Under the pieces are notes generated by a model. The model saw nothing but the letters and a program-made list of their open reading frames with translations, was not told the DNA's origin and did no database searches. Positions 57,954 to 64,000 of a stretch of DNA of 64,000 nucleotides are shown here, piece after piece (positions within the stretch are counted from its first letter, which is position 1; the number at the start of each line of letters is the position of its first letter). The position numbers were made by a program, and so were the translations under genes. The stretch spans positions 2,701,501 through 2,765,500 of the forward strand of contig JAMLJB010000001.1 in assembly GCA_023953835.1 (NCBI GenBank), in the 5' to 3' direction. The DNA comes from Rhizobiaceae bacterium (GTDB lineage Bacteria; Pseudomonadota; Alphaproteobacteria; Rhizobiales; Rhizobiaceae).

Positions 57954-59189
57954 TCAGGCGGTCCCAAATCCCTCCTGAACACGGGCCACGCCGTTGCCAT
58001 CGACGGGCTTGGGGAACGGCCTGAAGGTCATGAGGATCAGGACCGCTGCAAGGCCCATGCCCCAGGAACCGACATACATCAGCGCATAGCTGTCGAAGCG
58101 GTCGTAGATGATGCCGCCGAGCAAAGGACCTGTCGACATGCCGAGGCTCCCGGCCATGGCGGTGCCGCCGATGATGGTTCCCATCATCGATAGCGGGAAA
58201 TTCTCGCGTATGATGACCGCGTAGAGTGGCATGGTGCCCGCATAGATGAAGCCGACAAGCGCGGCGACGGCATAGAAGGGACCGAGCGTCGAGACGAACA
58301 CATAGGCGAGCACGCCGAAAGCCTGTGCCAGCAGGCCGATCACGAGGACACGCTGCGCACCGAAACGATCACCCAAAAGGCCGAAAGCGATGCGCCCGCC
58401 CATGCCCGCCAGACCCTCGACGCTGTAGATGGAAACCGCCGCTAGCATCGGAATGCCGCAGGTGACCGCGTAGCTCACCGTGTGGAAGATTGGACCGGAA
58501 TGGGTGGCGCAGCAGAAGAAATTGGCGAGCATCAGCGTGATGAATTGCGGGGAGCGGATCGCCTGCCGGACGGTCAGGGCAGGTTGGTGTTCGTCCGGGA
58601 CTTGACCGGATGACTCGACTTCCAACGCAGGCGGCCTGCGGACGAGTGCGGCCGCGGGGATCATCAGGGCAGCCGCGATGCAGGCTATGATCAACATGGC
58701 GGTGCGCCAGTCGTAGTCTGTGGCCAGCCACGCGGCAAGCGGCGCCATGGTCATCGGCGCAATGCCCATTCCAGCAGATACGAGCGAAACGGCGAGCGCG
58801 CGCTGCGTATCGAACCAGCCCGTCACGCAGGCAATCATCGGCGCGAACACAGCGGCAGTCCCGGCCCCGACCAGAAGGCCGAACAGGAGCTGGAATTCGA
58901 GCAGGGAGCTTGCTCTGCTGGCAAGCGCCAGGCTCCCGGCCAGGATCGCAGAGCCGGTCATCAGGACGGGACGCGGCCCAAACCTGTCCGACAGGTTACC
59001 CCAGACCATGCTCGCGGCTGCCATGGCGAGGAAGCCGATGGTCATTGCGGTGGATATGCCGGTCACCGACCAGCCCGTGTCTTGCGCCATAGGTCGCAAA
59101 AATACGGGCAAAGAGAACATCGCGCCGACCGCGACGCAACCGAGCAGGCCGCCTGCGGCGACAATGACCCAGCGATAGGGATGGTTCAT
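57954..59189 (-). CDS. Major facilitator superfamily transporter
   Basis: A 411-residue MFS protein from ATG 59189 (GGGAGAAAACC upstream). Twelve helices; the loop 2-3 motif GNLSDRFGPRP near 65-75 and the matching FGLLGDRFGAQRV near 270-282 are family standard. It resembles the oxalate/formate antiporter-like (OFA) and monocarboxylate branch. The substrate is unknown: a small organic acid or, given the adenine deaminase beside it on the same strand, possibly a purine-related compound. Only 52 bp separate it from the acyltransferase gene. Confidence 0.9.
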   Translation of the reverse strand: MNHPYRWVIVAAGGLLGCVAVGAMFSLPVFLRPMAQDTGWSVTGISTAMTIGFLAMAAASMVWGNLSDRFGPRPVLMTGSAILAGSLALASRASSLLEFQLLFGLLVGAGTAAVFAPMIACVTGWFDTQRALAVSLVSAGMGIAPMTMAPLAAWLATDYDWRTAMLIIACIAAALMIPAAALVRRPPALEVESSGQVPDEHQPALTVRQAIRSPQFITLMLANFFCCATHSGPIFHTVSYAVTCGIPMLAAVSIYSVEGLAGMGGRIAFGLLGDRFGAQRVLVIGLLAQAFGVLAYVFVSTLGPFYAVAALVGFIYAGTMPLYAVIIRENFPLSMMGTIIGGTAMAGSLGMSTGPLLGGIIYDRFDSYALMYVGSWGMGLAAVLILMTFRPFPKPVDGNGVARVQEGFGTA

Positions 59190-59328
59190 GGTTTTCTCCC
59201 GACACATGCCGCCGTCGCCCGTGCCGACGTGCGTTCATCACGCAGCTAGGACGTGCAAACTCCTCCAGTGCCGACAGAACACTCTAACAAAACTTACGGC
59301 GTTTCGCGATGCTGCGGGGCGGCGCGGC

Positions 59329-61023
59329 TCAGGCCACGAAGTCGAAGCGATCGACATCGACCAGACCACGGTCGGTGATCTTCAGATGCGGAATCACCGG
59401 CAACGGAAGGAACGCAATCTGGAGAAACGGCTCCTCAAGCGTCGCTCCGATTTCCTTTGCCGCCCTGCGCAACGGGCCAAGCGCGCGGCGAACCTCGTCA
59501 TAGGTCCCGAGGCTCATCAATCCCGCGATCGGCAGGGCGATCTCGGCAAGAACCTTGCCGTTGCAAACCACCACGAAGCCGCCTTCGATTTCCGAGAGCC
59601 GGGTGACGGCAACGGCCATGTCGCCATCGTCGACGCCGACAACGCAGATGTTGTGGCAGTCGTGACCGACCGTCGAGGCAATCGCGCCACGCTTGAGGCC
59701 GAAGCCCTTCACGAATGCAACGGACACATTACCATTGATGCCGTGCCGCTCGACCACGGCGACCTTGATCACGTCCTGATCGAGGTCGATGCAGGTTTCG
59801 CCATTGCGCTGCGGAAGTCCAAGCCGCAGGTGCTCCGTGATGATTTTCCCCGGAATGATGCCGATGACGGAACTTTCGTTTGCAGGGCGTGCCCTGAAAT
59901 CCGACGCCTGCACCGGCCTGATCGAAACGCTCCGGCGGCCCACAGGCTCCACGTTGGCGCGCCCATCGAACAGGGCGTCGGTAACGATGCGGCCTGCCGA
60001 AACGACGAATTGCGCATTGCAGCCCTCAAGGCTGTCCAGAACCGCGATGTCTGCCCTCCAGCCCGGAGCGACCAGACCACGGTCGCGCAGGCCGAAGGCG
60101 CGCGCGCCGGAAATGCTTGCGGCCCGGTAGATCGCCAGCGGCTCGACACCGTTCGCGATGGCGTGGCGGATCATGTAGTCGAGATGTCCGTGTTCGGCGA
60201 TGTCGAGCGGATTGCGGTCGTCCGTGCAAAGCGCGATGAAAGGCGAACACCGCTCGGTGATGATCGGCAGCAGGCTGTCGAGGTCTTTCGACACGGACCC
60301 CTCGCGCACAAGGATGTGCATTCCTTTTGTAAGTTTTTCCCGCGCTTCGTCGGCTGTCGTGGTTTCATGGTCGGTGCGGATGCCTGCGGCAAGATAGGCG
60401 TTCAGCTCCTTGCCCCGAAGCAGCGGGGCGTGGCCGTCGATATGCCCGGACTGGAACGCTTCCAGCTTGGCCATGCAGACCGGGTCCTTTGCGAGCACAC
60501 CCGGATAGTTCATGAACTCGGCGAGGCCGATCACCTTGGGATGGTTCGCGAAAGGCAGCAGGTCGCCTATGTCGAGCCGCGCGCCGGAAGTTTCGAGATG
60601 GGTGGCGGGGACGCAACTGGAAAGCTGCACGCGCACATCCATGATGGCATGTTCGGCGCAATCCAGAAAATAGCGGATTCCCGGCGCGCCGAGTACGTTG
60701 GCGATCTCATGCGGATCACAGATCGCCGTCGTTACGCCGCGCGGCAGAACGCATCTGTCAAATTCCAGCGGCGTGACCATCGAGGATTCGATATGCAGAT
60801 GCGTGTCGATGAAACCCGGAACGAGAACCTTGCCCGAGACGTCGATTTCCTTTCGCCCGGAATAGGCGTCGTAGGTACCAACGATGCGATCGCCGCAAAT
60901 GGCAATGTCGCCCGAAACAAGGTCGCCGGAGACAAGATCGAAGAAGCGGCCGCCCTTGAGAACGAGGTCCGCCGGTTCGCGGCCGATGCCCTGATCGATG
61001 CGCTGCTCAAGATTGCTGCTCAT
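59329..61023 (-). CDS. ade: Adenine deaminase
   Basis: A 564-residue amidohydrolase of the AdeC type. The HxH metal pair H75-x-H77 lies in [12 protein letters not shown], followed by CDPHEIANV with H105 and E106, and HGHTP-like/CTDDR later segments. The C-terminal adenine-deaminase domain (about 400-560, [15 protein letters not shown] onward) is present, so length and order are complete. It converts adenine to hypoxanthine and ammonia for purine salvage or as nitrogen source. GGGCCAGGGACATG precedes the start. It is on the same strand as the MFS gene, 139 bp upstream of it. Confidence 0.95.
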   Translation of the reverse strand: MSSNLEQRIDQGIGREPADLVLKGGRFFDLVSGDLVSGDIAICGDRIVGTYDAYSGRKEIDVSGKVLVPGFIDTHLHIESSMVTPLEFDRCVLPRGVTTAICDPHEIANVLGAPGIRYFLDCAEHAIMDVRVQLSSCVPATHLETSGARLDIGDLLPFANHPKVIGLAEFMNYPGVLAKDPVCMAKLEAFQSGHIDGHAPLLRGKELNAYLAAGIRTDHETTTADEAREKLTKGMHILVREGSVSKDLDSLLPIITERCSPFIALCTDDRNPLDIAEHGHLDYMIRHAIANGVEPLAIYRAASISGARAFGLRDRGLVAPGWRADIAVLDSLEGCNAQFVVSAGRIVTDALFDGRANVEPVGRRSVSIRPVQASDFRARPANESSVIGIIPGKIITEHLRLGLPQRNGETCIDLDQDVIKVAVVERHGINGNVSVAFVKGFGLKRGAIASTVGHDCHNICVVGVDDGDMAVAVTRLSEIEGGFVVVCNGKVLAEIALPIAGLMSLGTYDEVRRALGPLRRAAKEIGATLEEPFLQIAFLPLPVIPHLKITDRGLVDVDRFDFVA

Positions 61024-61095
61024 GTCCCTGGCCCCGGAATCGCAAATCGTCCGCGATAGTGAGCACGCTCAGCCGGGAAAGCGCAATCGAAAGCG

Positions 61096-62415
61096 TCAGC
61101 CGTTCGAGGCCATGCGGATGCCTGCCGACCTGCCGCCGTTCGGAACCACGACGATCTGCCTGACCTTGCCTTGCTTGTAGGCTTTCAGAAACTTGTTGTA
61201 GTCTTTGAATGCGACGCATCCATGCGACTCCGCGCGACCGCCGCGCAGCAGATAGCTGTGGGTGAGGAAGCCGTCGCGGCCATATTTGTTCTTTCCGTCG
61301 ACAGGCAGCATGCGAATGGCCTCGACACCGTGGAACAGCCGTTCTCGCAACTTTAAGTTATAAACATGCGGCGGTGTCGCGCCGCCCATCTTGACGTTCA
61401 CATAACGGGGGTTGTCCGCCATCTTGCCGATGCCCGAATGGGCTTCGAGAACCGTGCCGTCCGGCATGTAAACCTTGGCGGCGCTGATGTCATAAACGGC
61501 GACGCCGTTGCCTGCCTTGGTGCTTCCACCGAAAATGTCGCGCAGCGACCGGCCGAGGCCGCCCGAACGTTCGCGCTGCTCCGGCTGGTCCGGTCGAGCA
61601 TAAGCGAGCGAGCGCGGTTTCGACGCAGGACGGGCGACCGGCTGGTCATCCTGCTCGTCCTGATCGTCATCCTCCTGTTCCACCTGCTTTGCCGAGCCGA
61701 GTGGCTTTAGCGGTAACTGGCGGGAAGGACGCAATTGCGGAAGCGGGCCATCATCGGGAGTTTCGTCGTAGATGGCCCCCTGATCTTCTTCAGAGGACCC
61801 TTCGTCAGGGACAACCGCCAATTCATCCTCGTCGCCGTCCTCTTCCGAGAGCAGGGCCGAGAAGGCTGTGACGGCGCTGGTGTTCTCACCCGGCGTAGCA
61901 TAGGCCAGCACTACGCCCTGAGGCTGCCGGCCCATGGCGATCGAGCCGCCGAAACGTTCGAGCGAAGGCACTTCGGCAGCCTGGATCGGGCGGGCAGTCT
62001 TGCCCGAACGCTTTCCGAACAGGTTGGCGAGTTTCTCTGAGGTCAGCCGCGCGCCTTCCTTGATCGCGTCGAAGCGTTCGTTGCTGCTCGGCGTTTCGGA
62101 ATGGCCAGCCAGTTCGAACTGTCTTGCAAGCTTCACGTCACCCGGAACAAAGCTCGCGGCCATGACGGGTGTCGAATCCAGAGAAATCAGCAACTTCGCG
62201 TGCTCGATCTGCCGGGGTTCGTTCAATTCCGGACTTGTTTCCGGTTCCGCTGCTATCGAAGGACGCGGCAAGCGCAAGTCGGCGCCCATTGCCAGAGGCG
62301 TTCCATAGCCAAGCATTCCTGAAATCGCCCAGACAGCGCCGCCGCAAAAGGCGGTTGCCACGCATGTAATCAGAAACCGATGCTGAGACTTCGCATTAAC
62401 GGAATTGTTCACCAA
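61096..62415 (-). CDS. DUF2778-domain protein (L,D-transpeptidase-like, exported)
   Basis: A 439-residue protein: an N-terminal hydrophobic segment (residues about 13-35, FLITCVATAFCGGAVWAISGML) that serves as signal or anchor, about 250 residues rich in acidic and proline residues (for example around VEQEDDDQDEQDD), and a C-terminal DUF2778 domain from about 320 (GVAVYDISAAKVYMPDGTVLEAHSGIG). The catalytic pair is His386 in LTHSY and Cys400 in ESHGC. DUF2778 is related to L,D-transpeptidases and includes the peptidoglycan-attacking Tlde1 effectors of type VI secretion; here it is more likely a cell-wall enzyme. Substrate and partners are unknown. Confidence 0.88.
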   Translation of the reverse strand: MVNNSVNAKSQHRFLITCVATAFCGGAVWAISGMLGYGTPLAMGADLRLPRPSIAAEPETSPELNEPRQIEHAKLLISLDSTPVMAASFVPGDVKLARQFELAGHSETPSSNERFDAIKEGARLTSEKLANLFGKRSGKTARPIQAAEVPSLERFGGSIAMGRQPQGVVLAYATPGENTSAVTAFSALLSEEDGDEDELAVVPDEGSSEEDQGAIYDETPDDGPLPQLRPSRQLPLKPLGSAKQVEQEDDDQDEQDDQPVARPASKPRSLAYARPDQPEQRERSGGLGRSLRDIFGGSTKAGNGVAVYDISAAKVYMPDGTVLEAHSGIGKMADNPRYVNVKMGGATPPHVYNLKLRERLFHGVEAIRMLPVDGKNKYGRDGFLTHSYLLRGGRAESHGCVAFKDYNKFLKAYKQGKVRQIVVVPNGGRSAGIRMASNG

Positions 62416-62643
62416 CGCAATACCAACCAGCTAGTCGCAAGGATCAGGCAATTCGGTGCTCGACCGATCCAGTGCGCGTTACGGATTGTCCCCAACTTAT
62501 CCAATCGATCGAGGAAGGATGGACAAATATGGTTAAATTTTGCTTTGCAGCAATTTTGCCGCTGTTGCTTGATCATTGACTTTTTGGAAACTGTCAACCC
62601 GCATGGCGGCGTCAAATCGCCACCACGCGGGCGCGAACCGGCA

Positions 62644-63237
62644 TCAGGAATGGCGGATTTCCGTGCCGAGAACCTTGAGGCATTCGCGGATGAAGGCTGC
62701 AAGGGCGGTCCAGCCCTTGGCCGAAACCATGGTGCCGTCGACATATGCTTCTGTCGGTGAAAGGTCGATATAGGTGCCGCCCGCAAGCGTGACTTCCGGT
62801 TCGCAGGCCCCTAGCGCGCCGACCTTCTTGCCGCGCACCACGCCGTCAACCGCGACGAGGATCTGCACGCCGTGGCAGATGGTGAAGATCGGCTTCTTCG
62901 TCTCGTGGAAATGCCGGACGATTGCCTGCACGCGCTTGTCGGTGCGGATATATTCCGGGCCGCGACCGCCTGCGCAGTAGACGGCGTGATATTGGTCGAG
63001 CTGCTTTTCCGCTTCCGAAAAAGTCTTGTTGATCAGTGCGTAGTGGCCGGGTTTTTCGGTATAGGTCTGGTCGCCTTCGAAATCATGGAGCGAGGTCTTG
63101 ATCTGGTCGCCCGCCTTCTTGTCGGGACAGACCACGTGAACGGTATGGCCGACTGCTTCCATTGCCTGTTGGTACACGAAGATTTCGTATTCCTCGGTAA
63201 ATTCGCCGGTGAGCATCAGGATTTTCTTGCCGGGCAT
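62644..63237 (-). CDS. DJ-1/PfpI-family protein
   Basis: A 197-residue protein from ATG 63237, with GAGGAAA before it; the frame extends five codons further. The nucleophile elbow TICHGVQ puts Cys121 next to His122, and Glu15/16 in GEFTEEYE supports it, as in PfpI-type proteins. Members act as glyoxalases, deglycases or proteases, or have no activity. The GntR/FCD regulator gene lies 32 bp upstream on the same strand, so the two probably form one operon, and this enzyme may belong to the regulator's pathway. Confidence 0.92.
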   Translation of the reverse strand: MPGKKILMLTGEFTEEYEIFVYQQAMEAVGHTVHVVCPDKKAGDQIKTSLHDFEGDQTYTEKPGHYALINKTFSEAEKQLDQYHAVYCAGGRGPEYIRTDKRVQAIVRHFHETKKPIFTICHGVQILVAVDGVVRGKKVGALGACEPEVTLAGGTYIDLSPTEAYVDGTMVSAKGWTALAAFIRECLKVLGTEIRHS

Positions 63238-63269
63238 GTTTTTCCTCCTCAAACAATGATGGCTGGCAG

Positions 63270-63971
63270 TTATGGCTGGTCGAACGCTGGCAGCAGGCGG
63301 CCGCGCGAACGCACGATATGGGTGCGCATCGCTGTGCTCGCCGCGTCGGGGTCCCGCGCCGCGAAGGCCGCGAGTATCGCTGCGTGCTCCTCCAACGCCT
63401 CCTCCGTAACGCGCGTGTGGAACATCAATCGAAAAATGTGGAAATGGGCGTGCTGGAACGCCAGCGTTTCGCGTATCAGCCCGTTGCCCGCAAAGAGCAT
63501 GATCTGGTCATGAAACATCGCATCCTTGCGCGCGAAATCCGCGTAGCGCTGCCGCCCGTCGGCGATTTCGACGCGCGACATCACGCCGGCCAGCTGGCGA
63601 AGCGCATTCATTTCTTCCGCACCCAAGGAGGCGGTGGCCTTGGCTGCGGCGTCAGGCTCAACCAGCAGCCTCAACTCGTAGAGTTCGTCGAATCGGCGGC
63701 GCGTGATCTGCGGCGCGGCGCGGTAGCCGACCAGATGCGTCTTGAGGACGAGTCCCTCGCCCTCCAGTCGCCCGAGAGCTTCCCGGATCGGTGTCTGTGA
63801 CACATTGAATTCGCGCACCAGATTGTCGACCGTGATGCGTGCGCCGGGCTCGATCTTCAGGGACATCAATTGCGCGAGGATCGCATCGTATACATCGCCT
63901 GCAAGGCTATGCGCGCGAATGATCGGCCCGCCGGTCTCCGTCGCATCGGTCCCGAAATCATGCGCCTGCAT
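63270..63971 (-). CDS. GntR-family transcriptional regulator with FCD domain (FadR-type)
   Basis: A 233-residue regulator. The winged helix (AHSLAGDVYDAILAQLMSLKIEPGARITVDNLVREFNVSQTPIREALGRLEGEGLV) covers about residues 20-74 and the FCD effector domain, with a cluster of metal-binding Asp/His (DAMFHDQIM, HAHFHIF), about 90-220. Such proteins repress catabolic genes and are released by organic acids. Start ATG 63971 with GGGACAGG upstream. It is co-oriented with the DJ-1-like gene 32 bp downstream. Its binding site is not obvious in the 29 bp before it that remain in the window. Confidence 0.93.
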   Translation of the reverse strand: MQAHDFGTDATETGGPIIRAHSLAGDVYDAILAQLMSLKIEPGARITVDNLVREFNVSQTPIREALGRLEGEGLVLKTHLVGYRAAPQITRRRFDELYELRLLVEPDAAAKATASLGAEEMNALRQLAGVMSRVEIADGRQRYADFARKDAMFHDQIMLFAGNGLIRETLAFQHAHFHIFRLMFHTRVTEEALEEHAAILAAFAARDPDAASTAMRTHIVRSRGRLLPAFDQP

Positions 63972-64000
63972 TTAATCCTGTCCCTTCGTCTCAATCGTTA

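Noticed and set aside
61593..61700. Acidic repeat-like stretch in the DUF2778 gene as a possible DNA repeat
   Set aside because: The bases are not repeated exactly; only the composition (Asp/Glu/Gln codons) is biased.
1..64000. CRISPR arrays, tRNA or rRNA genes, insertion sequences, prophage
   Set aside because: No regularly spaced repeats, cloverleaf-like sequence, transposase or phage-type proteins were found on reading. A tRNAscan or ISfinder search would be needed to exclude very small or degenerate copies.

Overview
The window looks like the chromosome or a large replicon of an alphaproteobacterium, most likely a rhizobial or Phyllobacteriaceae-type Hyphomicrobiales. The reasons are the high G+C, the many ABC importers, the FixK/FNR-type boxes in front of polyhydroxyalkanoate (PHA) genes, the DUF2778 and YkuD L,D-transpeptidase-like proteins, and the GntR/FCD, LacI and TetR regulators. 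I see no rRNA, tRNA, CRISPR array, prophage or insertion sequence. It is an accessory, catabolism-rich region made of several self-contained operons.

Region A (1-14470) is a catabolic and uptake block. It starts with a short-chain dehydrogenase cut by the window edge. Divergent from it are a NicX/M29-like metalloenzyme, an alpha/beta hydrolase, a Gfo/Idh/MocA oxidoreductase, a GMC oxidoreductase and a PF04909 amidohydrolase. Then come two tandem, nearly identical solute-binding proteins, one HAAT-type permease/ATPase set and a cyclic amidohydrolase/deacetylase. Five TGTCGACA palindromes sit in the two promoter regions. Two of them stand at exactly the same distance (12 nt) from a TTGACA -35 box, so one unseen regulator probably controls the block. 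The two ATPases carry complementary motif changes that together predict one canonical and one degenerate ATP site.

Region B (14478-25572) holds an RbbA/YhhJ/HlyD-type efflux system and an oxygen-responsive group: a small conserved protein, an NAD(P)H:quinone-type flavoprotein, a flavin reductase, a zinc alcohol dehydrogenase, a GNAT acetyltransferase, a phasin and a class I-like PHA synthase. Three 14-bp FixK/FNR boxes lie in front of this group. The box before the phasin is centred at about -41.5 from a predictable start site. A fumarylacetoacetate-hydrolase C-terminal fragment is stranded behind the PHA synthase.

Region C (25675-39834) is a CoA-thioester catabolic operon: SRPBCC protein, DUF35 protein, thiolase, two-subunit CoA-transferase, aldehyde dehydrogenase and acyl-CoA ligase, followed by a second complete branched-chain-type ABC importer, a TetR regulator and an FAH-family hydrolase. 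A 12-bp stem hairpin lies in the leader.

Region D (39863-50664) starts with an L,D-transpeptidase and a Ca2+/H+ antiporter-like protein. It continues with a LacI-regulated carbohydrate/polyol ABC importer (binding protein, two permeases, a 62-residue membrane protein, two different ATPases) that ends in a DhaK-DhaL fusion. A perfect 16-bp palindrome fills the spacer of the promoter, which suggests uptake and phosphorylation of a triose or polyol.

Region E (50748-57901) is a surface-glycan export and decoration cluster: Wzm/Wzt-type ABC exporter, methyltransferase-glycosyltransferase fusion, second glycosyltransferase and acyltransferase. Region F (57954-63971) contains an MFS transporter, adenine deaminase, a DUF2778 protein, a DJ-1/PfpI protein and a GntR/FCD regulator.
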